Below are positions 27,763-37,210 of a stretch of DNA of 64,000 nt, piece after piece (position 1 is the first letter of the stretch; each line of letters begins with the position of its first letter). Position numbers and translations under genes: made by a program. The DNA comes from DASQZK01 sp963809925 (GTDB taxonomy: Bacteria; Bacteroidota; Bacteroidia; Bacteroidales; GCA-2748055). The stretch is taken from positions 186,001 through 250,000 of the forward strand of contig CAWELH010000003.1 of assembly GCA_963809925.1 (NCBI GenBank). Direction: 5' to 3'. A model generated the notes under the pieces. It ran no database searches. It was not told where the DNA came from and saw only the letters and a program-made list of their open reading frames with translations.

Positions 27763-28449
27763 ATGATGATGAGCAGATCCAATATTGCACTGCTTTTAGC
27801 CATCCTGTTCCTTTTTCCAATCGCATCCGCCTTTGCACAAAGGGTTGTGGTTATCGGGGACTCAAATTCAGCTATTGAAGATAACTGGACAAACTACCTG
27901 AAGGATGAGCTGCCCGGTTTAGAACTGGTAAACCTGTCGGTTTCGGGGAATACAATAGGTTTTGACAATCTTGGTCAGAAGAGCCTGAATACACTCACCA
28001 ATCTTTCTTCCTACCTCAATGAAGCACGCAGGACTTTTAACGATTCTGTTCCGGATGTCATTGTATTTCTGCTGGGGACTAACGATTGCAAGCAAATATT
28101 TCACGGACAGAAAGATACGGTTCATCAGAATTTTCTGACACTTCTTGGTGAAACTGAAAATTTTTTCCCGGACCCGATTAAGCCCCGCGTCCTGGTTGTC
28201 TCCCCGCCACCTCAGGCACCTTTACCATCCCTGGCAGAAAAGTATAGAGACGGTGATGCATGTGCCGAAGAGCTTACGGAATTTTACCGCCGGATTACTT
28301 CTGAAAAACAAATGGATTTCCTGGATATTTATCATACGCTGAAGCCGGTTTTTGAATTTATCACCCCCGACGGGATCCATCTTGACAGGGAAGGACAAAT
28401 CCTGCTTTCCAGGATCATAGCCAGCCGCATCAGGACGATGACCATATGA
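27763..28449 (+). CDS. SGNH/GDSL-family hydrolase, secreted
   Basis: 228 residues. Signal peptide ends at ASAFAQ. Block I GDSNS has the nucleophile Ser34; block III FLLGTND; block V DGIHLD with Asp203 and His206 completes the triad. GDSL/SGNH enzymes of this size act as carbohydrate esterases, acyl-thioesterases or phospholipases; the location among glycan genes suggests deacetylation of a polysaccharide, but that is inference. It is 43 bp after the DUF4249 lipoprotein and may be co-transcribed. Confidence 0.87.
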   Translation: MMMSRSNIALLLAILFLFPIASAFAQRVVVIGDSNSAIEDNWTNYLKDELPGLELVNLSVSGNTIGFDNLGQKSLNTLTNLSSYLNEARRTFNDSVPDVIVFLLGTNDCKQIFHGQKDTVHQNFLTLLGETENFFPDPIKPRVLVVSPPPQAPLPSLAEKYRDGDACAEELTEFYRRITSEKQMDFLDIYHTLKPVFEFITPDGIHLDREGQILLSRIIASRIRTMTI

Positions 28450-28649
28450 AATTGCTTCGAGGGGGAATTTAATACATATTATGCTATGCAGGTTTAGTTC
28501 TTTTTTCTGAAATTATGTAAGACTCCGATGTGGAATATTAAGCATAAATCATAAAATGCTTACCTTAACAAAGAATACCTCATTTACCGGAAACGCGTAG
28601 TACAGTATTGTTTTGAACGATCAACAAGGTTGAACGAAAAAGATACATT

Positions 28650-30008
28650 ATGAAACGCAGAGCATTCATTTCTAAGACAGGATTAACACTTATGGGTGGA
28701 ATCGTTGCTCCAACTATTGTTCCTTCTTCCGTATTTGGGAAAAATTCGCCTTCAAACAGGATTACCATTGGTATGATCGGAACAGGCAGACAGGCTGTCA
28801 ATGCCAACCTGAAGGACGGCTTTCTTGTGCTGGATAACTGCCAGGTTGTGGCCGTCAACGACGTGGATTCCTGGAGAATGAAAACTGCCAAAGGAGTGGT
28901 TGAAGAAGCCTACAGCAAAAAAACCGGCAATAGCTTTAAAGGGGTGACGGAATACGATGACTACCGTGAATTGCTCGCAAATAAAGACATTGATGCCGTT
29001 ATGATATCCACCCCCGACCACTGGCATGTGCACACTGCGGTTGCCGCCGCACTGGAAGGGAAACACATCAGTGTGGAAAAAGCCCTTTCGGTATGCTTTT
29101 CCTGGGGAGAATCGCTGGTCGGGGCTGCGAAAGCGAATAAGGTTGCAAATCGCCTGGACAGTGAGTTTCGATCGTCCAAAACTTTCTGGAAGGCCGTTGA
29201 GCTGGTTCACAACGGAGCCATCGGAAAACTTATTCGGGTGGATGTAGGGGTTCCGGCGCCATTAAACGGCGTCGCCATTGGTCCCCAGCCGGAAATGGCT
29301 ATACCTGAAGAATTAAATTATGATATGTGGTTAGGGACTGCTTTCCCCAAACCTTATACCATGCAAAGGGTTCACGAAAGGAATGTAATAAATGTGCGTC
29401 CGGGATGGATGAGAATTGAGGATTATTGTAATGGCATGATCACCAACTGGGGTGCACATCTGGTTGATATCGCACTCTGGGGAATGAATAAGGAAAGAGA
29501 AAGGCCTGCAACCATTGAGGGGACAGGGGAATTCTCCAAAGGTCTGTGGAATACGATCGAGTCATTCCAAATTCAATATACTTACAAGGATGGGATGGTA
29601 ATGAATTTTAAAACCGACCAGCCATATGTTAAATTTTTTGGTGAAGGAGGAAGGATTACCGCTGGTTATCCTGCGACCCTTGATGCAAGCGATGCCGGAA
29701 TACTGGAGGTAAAAGGACCTGTTTCCTATGCCGGTGTAAGGACGGATAAAGCTGATTTTCTTCACGCCGTTGAAACTGGCTTAGAAACCCTTGAACCGCT
29801 TGAAACCGGTCAGAATGTGTATGCAACAACGAACTTTGGAATCATCGCCATCAAGCTCGGACGGATGCTGCGCTGGAACGACGATTTAAATCAATTTGCT
29901 GATGATACGGCTGCAAACGGTATGCTAAACCGTCCTTTCCGGGAAAGATGGATCGATAAGAAAGTGTCGGACTGGGTGAATAAATACCAGGAGGTTAAAT
30001 TGAAATAA
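28650..30008 (+). CDS. Gfo/Idh/MocA-family oxidoreductase with Tat signal
   Basis: 452 residues. The N-terminus MKRRAFISKTGLTLMGG has a twin-arginine motif, so it is probably exported folded with its cofactor. Rossmann domain: ITIGMIGTGRQAVNANL; then DYRELLANKDIDAVMISTPDHWHVHTAVAAALEGKHISVEKALS, the Gfo/Idh hallmark with EKAL in place of the more usual EKPL; C-terminal DLVDIALWGMNKE-type region (HLVDIALWGM) resembles other exported family members. Some exported Gfo/Idh proteins oxidise sugars to 3-keto forms, which DUF1080 enzymes (one at 5986-6801) then cleave; the pairing here is not adjacent. Confidence 0.87.
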   Translation: MKRRAFISKTGLTLMGGIVAPTIVPSSVFGKNSPSNRITIGMIGTGRQAVNANLKDGFLVLDNCQVVAVNDVDSWRMKTAKGVVEEAYSKKTGNSFKGVTEYDDYRELLANKDIDAVMISTPDHWHVHTAVAAALEGKHISVEKALSVCFSWGESLVGAAKANKVANRLDSEFRSSKTFWKAVELVHNGAIGKLIRVDVGVPAPLNGVAIGPQPEMAIPEELNYDMWLGTAFPKPYTMQRVHERNVINVRPGWMRIEDYCNGMITNWGAHLVDIALWGMNKERERPATIEGTGEFSKGLWNTIESFQIQYTYKDGMVMNFKTDQPYVKFFGEGGRITAGYPATLDASDAGILEVKGPVSYAGVRTDKADFLHAVETGLETLEPLETGQNVYATTNFGIIAIKLGRMLRWNDDLNQFADDTAANGMLNRPFRERWIDKKVSDWVNKYQEVKLK

Positions 30009-30018
30009 GAAGGACGGT

Positions 30019-30357
30019 TTATCGTTTTTTACTTTTCCGGGCAACCCTGTAGGCATCCATGATCGCCCATATCCAGAAGATCACACTCCAGAATGAAGCA
30101 ACATCATGGGTAATCCTTGGTATCCAGTACTTCCAGACCAGGTTTGAATCATCGCATACATTGTGAAGATCAGGATTGGCCAAAGCGATTAACGGCAAAA
30201 TGATGATGTTCAGGTTCGCAATGACGATGGCGGCAAATATGATTCTGGCGCCGCGTGTTGTTTTACCTGCATATATCTGGCCCAGTCCCGGAACGAATAA
30301 AGAGATCAATCCGGCAATAACGGGATTTCGGTTAAGTTTAAATTTTCTTTTTTTCAT
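30019..30357 (-). CDS. Small TM2/DUF5683-like membrane protein
   Basis: 112 residues from ATG 30357; the open frame extends further upstream but the internal MKKRKFKLNRNPVIAGLI is the natural start. Two or three hydrophobic segments: AGLISLFVPGLGQIYAGK, ARIIFAAIVIANLNIIILPLIAL, and VASFWSVIFWIWAIMDAY. PGLGQIYAGKTTRGA is the GxGxxYxGxxxxG motif of TM2-like/DUF5683 proteins. The C-terminus is basic. It reads away from the Gfo/Idh gene, convergent with it by 10 bp. Function unknown. Confidence 0.7.
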   Translation of the reverse strand: MKKRKFKLNRNPVIAGLISLFVPGLGQIYAGKTTRGARIIFAAIVIANLNIIILPLIALANPDLHNVCDDSNLVWKYWIPRITHDVASFWSVIFWIWAIMDAYRVARKSKKR

Positions 30358-30439
30358 GCTAAATTGAGTGAGTAGTTTTTTTAATAATTTTATATTGAAG
30401 TCCTGAATTTTTTCACGTCCCGTCTGCACATCAGTTGAA

Positions 30440-30544
30440 TTACCTGCCGTCCAGACAAGGCTGTGATGACGGTTTCATTTGTGCGTAACAACCCGCGGAC
30501 AAACCTGATATACCTGTCCCGATGATAATGATGCATTTTTTCAT
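30440..30544 (-). pseudogene. 5' remnant of FAD/NAD(P)-dependent oxidoreductase
   Basis: MKKCIIIIGTGISGLSAGCYAQM (23 codons from 30544) is the dinucleotide-binding start (GxGxxG) of Bacteroidota phytoene-desaturase-like oxidoreductases, in which SAGCYAQMNGY is conserved. After that the sequence loses similarity (KPSSQPCLDGR) and stops at 30440-30442. A full gene would be ~500 codons. The rest of the 30358-30853 gap holds nothing else I recognise. Too short to be a gene; the match covers the nucleotide-binding loop only. Confidence 0.55.
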
Positions 30545-30853
30545 TGCCTGTCTGATTTTGTAGGATAGGATTTTGGAGAATTATTGAATAGATGTAATTT
30601 GATCGTTTGGGGGATGAGCTAATAAATTTAAGTCAATATCCTGAAATAATGCATTTTTTGTCTGGAAATATTATAGCACTGAAATTCCTCTACGCATGAC
30701 TTGATATTTGCGGAAGTTTCAGGATGAAAGCAAGCCGGCCGGATATCCGGATTGTTCCCTGAAAGCAGTGAATTATCCGGAATCCGATGGCCAGATCATG
30801 CATTAGTAACCCCTTAATTACGGCGGGCCAGGCTAAAATATGGCAGCCATTTT

Positions 30854-31789
30854 TTATACCAGTTTTTCCTCAACTACAACGAAGGGTACCGTGGCATCGA
30901 TGTCGAGTGTGACAAACCGCTGTTCGTTTTTGTGTTGCTGTGGATCCGCACTCGTCTCGAGATAGGCATATACATATATGGCATATTTACGCTGTGTGAC
31001 GGTAAGTAGTTCAGTTGCCAATCCGTCGGAAACGTTTGCCGCTCCTCCGGCCTGGTTGTTTATTATATAACTTTGGGTGTTTTGTGACCACACGGGGATC
31101 CAAATGTCGCGTTCTGTAAACAGACTACCGCCGCTTGCCGGCCAGCTTTCCACATATATACCGAGGTTAGCGGTTGCTAAGGCATTTGTACTCTCCGTTC
31201 CGGTAAAGCTGGCACTCGTGAGCCACTGAACATAGGGCCTGATGCTTACTATTGCGTCACCGAACAGCGGGCGGAACAGCATGCCGGCGCCGGCAATAGC
31301 ATATGAACCCTGGCCGGAATAAGCATACGAGTTGCACGCAAGCTTTCCTTCCCTGATGATCTGCTCATCGGTGGAAAAAATGATGCCGTTCGGTCCTTTC
31401 TGTTTCCAGGCATATCGGTAATATTTCGTCCAGTCCTTGATGTTGTCGCGATCGGCACCGTATACATGCAGCAAATCCCTGGACGAAGGTATGAACGGCT
31501 TTGTTAATTGGTGAAATCCGATCGTCAGCAGGGTGTTGGCGTCAAATTTTTGGAAAACACCACTGTGGAAATCCCTGACCCCTAAGGTCTCCACATCGTT
31601 TTTGAAATGGTTCATCTGATCGCGGACGTGCTCATTTACGGTCTTTCCGCCAGATATTTTCCATACCGGATCAGCAGCATTGCAATGGGTTTGTATGAAG
31701 CGTTTTTTGAATGATGCGGAATTCAGGGATTTGATCGCGGCAGCCATTTCACGTTCATTAAATCCCTCATCAATTAGTTGTTCTTTCAT
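30854..31789 (-). CDS. Unrecognised 311-residue protein
   Basis: No signal peptide or membrane segment, and no family I recognise. The N-terminal ~75 residues are charged and helical (MKEQLIDEGFNEREMAAAIKSLNSASFKKRF, VNEHVRDQMNHFKNDVETLGVRDF). The remainder is rich in aromatic and beta-branched residues (GQGSYAIAGAGMLFRPLFGDAIVSIRPYVQW, RKYAIYVYAYLETSADPQQHKNEQRFVTLDID) and resembles a beta-sandwich. It is monocistronic. A perfect 9-bp inverted repeat lies 42 bp upstream of its start (31832-31863). Codon use is not obviously foreign. Could be a structural or lectin-like protein; I do not assign a function. Confidence 0.6.
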   Translation of the reverse strand: MKEQLIDEGFNEREMAAAIKSLNSASFKKRFIQTHCNAADPVWKISGGKTVNEHVRDQMNHFKNDVETLGVRDFHSGVFQKFDANTLLTIGFHQLTKPFIPSSRDLLHVYGADRDNIKDWTKYYRYAWKQKGPNGIIFSTDEQIIREGKLACNSYAYSGQGSYAIAGAGMLFRPLFGDAIVSIRPYVQWLTSASFTGTESTNALATANLGIYVESWPASGGSLFTERDIWIPVWSQNTQSYIINNQAGGAANVSDGLATELLTVTQRKYAIYVYAYLETSADPQQHKNEQRFVTLDIDATVPFVVVEEKLV

Positions 31790-31831
31790 GACAATTTAAT
31801 TTTCTAAAGGAAACTTTCAATTCGTATGACC

Positions 31832-31863
31832 GCCACATTACGAAATTAGATGTATGTAATGTG
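31832..31863. promoter_or_regulatory. Inverted repeat upstream of 311-residue gene
   Basis: CCACATTAC (31832-31840) and GTAATGTGG (31855-31863) are perfect arms with a 14-nt spacer, in the upstream region of the 311-residue gene. It may be an operator or a leader hairpin. The rest of the 543-bp region 31790-32332 contains no gene that I recognise. Confidence 0.35.
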
Positions 31864-32332
31864 GGGCTATCAACCAGAGGGATTTCATCGCAATGCCTGT
31901 TTCTCACCCGCTTTTAACAGCCTGATATTTGTTTAACACGCAGTACAAAAAATTCCGGTTCCGTACCGGCAATTCTGTTACTACGTATCTACCATAGAGT
32001 CCAAAGCAAATGAAAAAACAAGAAATGGGGGATTAAGTTCATGTGGATTGTTAAAATTCTGTTTTTTAGATGTATACAGAAAGTCCGGGTTTAGAATATA
32101 CGCCGGAGCATTTGCTGGGAAGGAAAAAAATTTGAGTCCCGGCTATTATATTATAAAGGAATTTATGAAATGATTTTGAAAACTGAGTGACTGATCCAGA
32201 ACACGGGACCGGCGATGCCGGATGGAACTTCCCGGGGGGCGGATACAGGTAAGTGCAATTTTAATTCTGGAAGCTTGAACATATTGAAATTTTCAGGGTT
32301 GATATATAAGACGAATTGGGAAGGTTATATTC

Positions 32333-34204
32333 ATGAAAAAGCTGACTTCCAATCTTATACAGAGAATGAGCTTCCTGCTCCTTCTTAGTATTGTATTCCT
32401 CTGCCTGACGCTTTCCGTTGAAGCCCAACTCACGCGTTATGTAAGTACATCAGGGAACGATAATGAAGGTGCCAATACCTGTACCAGCCTTGATTCGAAA
32501 TGCCGTACTATTGGACAGGCCATCTATGTAGCATCCCCCGGGGATACCATCAGGATCTCTGACGGTGTGTACACCGAGGTCCTTGTCATAGAGAAATCCC
32601 TGTACATTTCCGGGGCAGGCAGGGGGATAACGATCATCCAGTCGCAGACCGAACCGGAGAGTAGCGTCAACACAGTAGTAACCGTCTCGGATAACTATAA
32701 AGTACAGATTGACGGAGTTACGATACGGTATGGTTTTCAGGGTGGCGGGGGCGGAGGGATCCACAACCGGGGCGGAGATCTGACTCTTACCGGGGTGACG
32801 ATCTCAGAGAATGAGGCTCCCATCAGTTACGGCGGAGGTATACTGAATCTCGGAGGTTCCTGTACCCTGGATGACGTGATCTTCCAGGACAACTGGGCTG
32901 CCTATGACGGAGGTGGGTTGTTTAATTCCAAAACTAAATTTTCAATGAACAATGTTACCTTCATCAATAATTCGACACTCGGATTAGGGGGAGCCGTTAT
33001 TAATCTCCAGAGTGAGGGTACCTTCAACCATGTATTGTTCGACGGGAATGAGGCAGGGCAGGAAGGAGGTGCCATATACAATCAGGAGAGTTCAACGGTA
33101 CTTACAGATGTAATCTTTCAGAATAATTCGTCCGAGTCGGATGGCGGAGGGATATATAACATTAAAAACAGCTCAGGTGAGCTTTCCGGTGTAAGATTCA
33201 CCGCTAATCATGCCAACGGGATGGGTGGGGCGATATTCAATGAGCAGAGTTCACCTGAGATCACTGATGCCGAATTCGCTGAAAATTCTGCAAAACATGG
33301 CGGTGCCGTTTTCAATGCCGGCAGTTCACCCAATTTCGCCAACGTTGTATTTACACATAATCTTTCCGACAGTACCGGCGGTGCAATGGTGAACACCGAA
33401 GGCAGTTCGTCACGCGTCGTTAACACTGGATTCACCGGGAATACGGCTTACCAGGGCGGTGCATTGTTCAATCTCCTCTCGGCGCCCCTGATATACAATT
33501 CAACTTTCCGTGGCAATGCTGCAGGAGATAGGGGTGGTGCTTTGTATAATGAAGAAAGCGACGTACAGGTATTGAATACCATCATTCGGGATAACAATGC
33601 AACAACCGGCAATCAGATTTGGAATGGTCCGGGCAGTTCAGCCACGATCAGATATAGCATATACGGGGATGACACGGGCGATCTGGAAGGAGATGGTATC
33701 ACGCTTGAGAATTCTGCGAGTACAGATCCTTTTGAAGGTAATGCGGATTCCTCCGAGTTACACATCATAGAAGGATCTCCGGCTATTGATGCGGGTGATC
33801 CTGTGTCCGATACTCTCATCTTCCCTCTTGGCGACCAGTCTGTGCTCCTGGATGCGGACGGGAATCCAAGGATCGTAAATGGCAGGATCGACATAGGCAT
33901 GTACGAGTATATTAACACGACAGGATATAACCCAGCTCCGGATGCTCCTTCCCTGCAGATATATCCCAATCCGTTCAGGACCTCGACCATGATCCGTTAC
34001 CGCACATCCGTTCCCGGAAGAGTTACGGTAAGGATCTATGACGGCACGGGACGTGAAGTATCTGCCCTTGTAGATATGCTAAAGCCAGCCGGGATCCATG
34101 ATGTGCCTTTCAACGCAACAGGTCTGCCCCAGGGTATTTATCTGTGCAGGATCACCTGCGGTAACCGGCCACCCGTGACAGCCAGGTTGTGTTTAATCAG
34201 ATAA
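32333..34204 (+). CDS. Right-handed beta-helix protein with T9SS sorting domain
   Basis: 623 residues. A signal peptide ends near VEAQ. Residues about 30-80 (VSTSGNDNEG, RTIGQAIYVASPGDTIRISDGVYTE) are the DUF1565-like cap of a pectate-lyase-type parallel beta-helix. Residues about 100-460 contain many imperfect ~24-residue turns with GGxIxN and NN/NSA motifs (GGGILNLGGSCTLDDVIFQDN, GGAIYNQESSTVLTDVIFQNN). The last ~80 residues (LQIYPNPFRTSTMIRYRT to the C-terminus) form a type IX secretion sorting domain, so the protein is exported to the surface. No catalytic motif is evident; adhesin or polysaccharide-binding role is possible. Confidence 0.85.
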   Translation: MKKLTSNLIQRMSFLLLLSIVFLCLTLSVEAQLTRYVSTSGNDNEGANTCTSLDSKCRTIGQAIYVASPGDTIRISDGVYTEVLVIEKSLYISGAGRGITIIQSQTEPESSVNTVVTVSDNYKVQIDGVTIRYGFQGGGGGGIHNRGGDLTLTGVTISENEAPISYGGGILNLGGSCTLDDVIFQDNWAAYDGGGLFNSKTKFSMNNVTFINNSTLGLGGAVINLQSEGTFNHVLFDGNEAGQEGGAIYNQESSTVLTDVIFQNNSSESDGGGIYNIKNSSGELSGVRFTANHANGMGGAIFNEQSSPEITDAEFAENSAKHGGAVFNAGSSPNFANVVFTHNLSDSTGGAMVNTEGSSSRVVNTGFTGNTAYQGGALFNLLSAPLIYNSTFRGNAAGDRGGALYNEESDVQVLNTIIRDNNATTGNQIWNGPGSSATIRYSIYGDDTGDLEGDGITLENSASTDPFEGNADSSELHIIEGSPAIDAGDPVSDTLIFPLGDQSVLLDADGNPRIVNGRIDIGMYEYINTTGYNPAPDAPSLQIYPNPFRTSTMIRYRTSVPGRVTVRIYDGTGREVSALVDMLKPAGIHDVPFNATGLPQGIYLCRITCGNRPPVTARLCLIR

Positions 34205-34464
34205 GAGGGTCTGACGGAATTCCTCTCACAAAAATATTAAATCCGGGTTACTGTCGGGCTGGAAATTCTGTTCAGAGTGAGCATAAAATACGGGAGAAAA
34301 TATCGTACTCTGAATGATAAATTCCGGTGGGGGAGAGGAAGTTTAACCGCATATGGCATATAAGGGTATATAAAAGATTAATCATAAACGCTCATAAAGA
34401 TACGTAAGAGGAGGAAACAGATAGGGTTTCGTGGGATATCCTGGTCTCAATATTATTCAAACAG

Positions 34465-35895
34465 CTACCTTAGACAATTTTCTTTCCCCTCCCTGATCAG
34501 TTTAAGAATCAGCTCTCCGAAAATCGTATTGGCCCAGGCAAACCATGGCCTTGTATACTTTGTCGGGTCATCTTTATGGAACGATTCGTGCATGAATCCT
34601 GTTCCTGCATCCGTGTCCCGGAGCATTTTAAGACAGCTCGAAATTTCCTTATCATCATAGCTTGTCAAGGCAAACATAATGATACTCATAGGCCATATCA
34701 TATCGTATCCTGCATGTGGACCTCCAACACCCTGACCGGCATTTCCTTTGAAAAAATAGGGATTATTACTGCTCCAGATCAGCTTGCGTGTATTCTGATA
34801 TATTATGTCGTTTTCTGATACACAACCAAGGTAAGGCAAAGCCAACAGGTTTGGGACATTGGAATCATCCATAAACGTTGCATTTCCAAAGCCGTCCGTT
34901 TCATAGGCATAGACTTTTCCATAAACGGGATGATCTTTTATACCATATTGTCGAATTGCCGATTCTACTTCAAGTGAGAGATCCCTGCATTTTTGGGCAA
35001 AAGTCATATCACCGGTTACTTTTTCACTGATCTCTGCCAACTGTTTCAGGCTAATGACGGCAAAGAAATTAGAAGGGATCAGAAATCCAAAAGTTGTAGC
35101 ATCATCTGAAGGGCGGAAGGAAGAATTTATCAGACCAACAGGACGTGAAGGTCTTCCGTACCCGTCATTTGACAGGGTATCCAGTTGTCTTGTCGTTTTT
35201 CTTTGAAATTGATATGGCCCATGACCACCTTTCCGCTGCTGCTCAATGAAAGTTTTCAATATCAGCTCTGCAGTATTTTGCCAGTCTTCACCAAATATGG
35301 AACCATCACCTGTCATGTGCCAGTAATTATAGGCCAGACGGACAGGATAGCATAGTGAGTCAATTTCCCATTTTCTCTCATGCACACCCGGTCTCATGTC
35401 GGTTAGATCATCTTTCCATTCACCAGTAATGGGTTCTTTATAATAAGCATTGGCATAAGGATCCAGTAATATACATCGCGACTGGCGACGAATAACGCCC
35501 GCGAGCAGGGACTTAAGTTTATTGTCGGATGAAGCCATGGGAAGATATGGCCAAACCTGGGCGGAGGAATCCCTGAGCCACATGGCTCCAATATCCCCCG
35601 TGATGACAAATGTATCCGGTTCTCCGTTAATTATGTTGTAATCAACGGTAGTATCAAGGGTGTTGGGAAAACAGTTTTCGAACATCCAGGAGAGTTTCGG
35701 GTCCCCGATCTTCTTTTTGGCTGTGCGTATGGTTTCCTCAATGTATTCAGATGTAAATTTTCTTTCAGGGAGAGAGGGTCTCCTGCTGGTAAAGTTGCTG
35801 TCATCAATGCTTCCAACAAAATCTGAATTCCCAAGCAGGCTCATGCCGGTTGCAGCAACGGCGCCCGTTTTCAGGAACTTCCTTCTGTTTATCAT
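34465..35895 (-). CDS. GH125 exo-alpha-1,6-mannosidase
   Basis: 476 residues, start with Tat-like MINRRKFLKTGAVAATG. Body matches GH125: GDIGAMWLRDSSAQVWPYLP, HERKWEIDSLCYPVRLAYNYW, FRPSDDATTFGFLIPSNFFA, PYFFKGNAGQGVGGPHAGYDMIWPMSIIMFALTS. GH125 removes non-reducing alpha-1,6-linked mannose with inversion. It is the last gene of the PUL, 40 bp after GH76, and would trim mannan backbone fragments, probably in the periplasm. Family assignment is strong. Confidence 0.9.
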   Translation of the reverse strand: MINRRKFLKTGAVAATGMSLLGNSDFVGSIDDSNFTSRRPSLPERKFTSEYIEETIRTAKKKIGDPKLSWMFENCFPNTLDTTVDYNIINGEPDTFVITGDIGAMWLRDSSAQVWPYLPMASSDNKLKSLLAGVIRRQSRCILLDPYANAYYKEPITGEWKDDLTDMRPGVHERKWEIDSLCYPVRLAYNYWHMTGDGSIFGEDWQNTAELILKTFIEQQRKGGHGPYQFQRKTTRQLDTLSNDGYGRPSRPVGLINSSFRPSDDATTFGFLIPSNFFAVISLKQLAEISEKVTGDMTFAQKCRDLSLEVESAIRQYGIKDHPVYGKVYAYETDGFGNATFMDDSNVPNLLALPYLGCVSENDIIYQNTRKLIWSSNNPYFFKGNAGQGVGGPHAGYDMIWPMSIIMFALTSYDDKEISSCLKMLRDTDAGTGFMHESFHKDDPTKYTRPWFAWANTIFGELILKLIREGKENCLR

Positions 35896-35916
35896 GATAA
35901 TAAGATTTGTATTCTG

Positions 35917-35936
35917 ATATCCTTCCGGAAGGATAT
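35917..35936 (-). promoter_or_regulatory. Perfect 20-bp palindrome between GH76 and GH125
   Basis: The sequence ATATCCTTCCGGAAGGATAT is its own reverse complement and touches the last base of the GH76 stop codon. It could fold as a short hairpin in the mRNA or bind a dimeric protein between the two mannanase genes. No T-run follows on the - strand. Confidence 0.4.
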
Positions 35937-37078
35937 TATAAAAGCTTCTTTCTTTCCAGATCCGCCAGTATCTCCAGCATGAATTGTCCGCTCAATTGCA
36001 CTGATAAATCAGTGACCCGGGATGGTGGCTCAGTCCAGTCGGAGGAGAACTGTATATATGGATTTTGAACCGTAGCCATATTCCAGAGAGATTCGGCATT
36101 TGCATTCAGAAAGCCGATGAATTTTTGTCTGCTTGCATCAGTGATAGCATCCACCTCAATCAGGCTCGTCAGATATCTTATAAATATTCCTTTAAACAGA
36201 CCCCCATCTCCTATTCCCTCATCTTTCAGGATTTCTGTTCCTGGTTTAACTAAAGAACAAATAGCATAATCAGCAGATTTGACAGCTTTCTCGATATAGG
36301 AGTAATCTTTTGTGATGTGGTATTTCTCAACACAGGCGCCAATAAATATACCATAGTTATACGTGAACTGCCATTCTTTATCAACCTGGTCGGTACCGTC
36401 CCTGCCAAGTCCATCATAGACTTTGCCTGAGTATTCATCAACGAGGTTATTTTCCACCCATGTAAGCACCTTATTCCCAAAGATACTGTCATTCACATTT
36501 TTTTCCAGTTGATAAAATTTATATGAGAGGATGACCGCCGGAGCGTTGGCAGGCATATTTTTATAATCGGTCTGAGATTTATTCCACGCGATTCCTCCGT
36601 CGTGCTTGGTATTCCAGCCTTTTTGAATTTCCTCCCACAAATGTTTTGCTTCATCCAGGAAGGAGGTTTCCCCGGTTAGCATGTAGGATCTAAGCAGGGC
36701 CAGAGCAAGCCACTCCATATCATCATAAAATGAGTTGATCAATGAATTGTTGTTTACTTCTTTAATTCCATTGATCAAAGATGTCATTTCGGTACCGGTA
36801 GTATCCATTGTCCTGATCTTTTCATCGACAAGTGCGTCAAGGGCGTGAGCCTGCCACCAGTAATTCAGGTTGGTATTTTTATAATTATCCGAATAAAAGC
36901 GGTTTTTCGCCGGATTCCAATATACAGAGAAAAGATCATCATATGCATTTTGTGCTCTCTCGATCCATAACGAATCATTCAGGTTGCTATCCGGAAAATT
37001 GTTGAGATTCACTTCATTGGATTTTGTGCAGGCCATAATGGCCAGAAGTAGGAATAAATACATGGGATAAATTTTCAT
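35936..37078 (-). CDS. GH76 endo-alpha-1,6-mannanase, lipoprotein
   Basis: 380 residues from ATG 37078; the frame runs 38 codons further upstream but MKIYPMYLFLLLAIMAC (lipobox Cys17) fixes the start. GH76 features: NYWWQAHALDALVDEKIR, the paired Asp of SFYDDMEWLALALLR (Asp119 and Asp120, nucleophile and acid/base in this family), and DGGIAWNK. It cleaves internal alpha-1,6-mannosyl bonds of fungal mannan backbone. As a lipoprotein it may sit at the cell surface. Located in the PUL between the LamG lipoprotein and GH125. The following spacer carries a strong hairpin (37166-37199), upstream of it in the transcript. Confidence 0.9.
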   Translation of the reverse strand: MKIYPMYLFLLLAIMACTKSNEVNLNNFPDSNLNDSLWIERAQNAYDDLFSVYWNPAKNRFYSDNYKNTNLNYWWQAHALDALVDEKIRTMDTTGTEMTSLINGIKEVNNNSLINSFYDDMEWLALALLRSYMLTGETSFLDEAKHLWEEIQKGWNTKHDGGIAWNKSQTDYKNMPANAPAVILSYKFYQLEKNVNDSIFGNKVLTWVENNLVDEYSGKVYDGLGRDGTDQVDKEWQFTYNYGIFIGACVEKYHITKDYSYIEKAVKSADYAICSLVKPGTEILKDEGIGDGGLFKGIFIRYLTSLIEVDAITDASRQKFIGFLNANAESLWNMATVQNPYIQFSSDWTEPPSRVTDLSVQLSGQFMLEILADLERKKLL

Positions 37079-37165
37079 ATCAAAAACATCAAGTGAAATA
37101 CCTACTAAAATCCGGACCCTGGAGATTACTATAATATTTTCTGGTCGCGGATCACCTAAAATCAA

Positions 37166-37199
37166 GAAATGATTGATCCAGAACCGGATCAATCATTTC
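37166..37199 (-). promoter_or_regulatory. Perfect 14-bp hairpin between LamG gene and GH76
   Basis: GAAATGATTGATCC (37166-37179) pairs perfectly with GGATCAATCATTTC (37186-37199) around a 6-nt loop, 12 nt past the LamG-lipoprotein stop. Only a weak T-rich stretch (TTGATTTT) follows on the - strand. It probably protects or processes mRNA, or gives partial termination, so that receptor genes are expressed above the enzyme genes. Confidence 0.6.
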
Positions 37200-37210
37200 G
37201 TTCAGGACCA

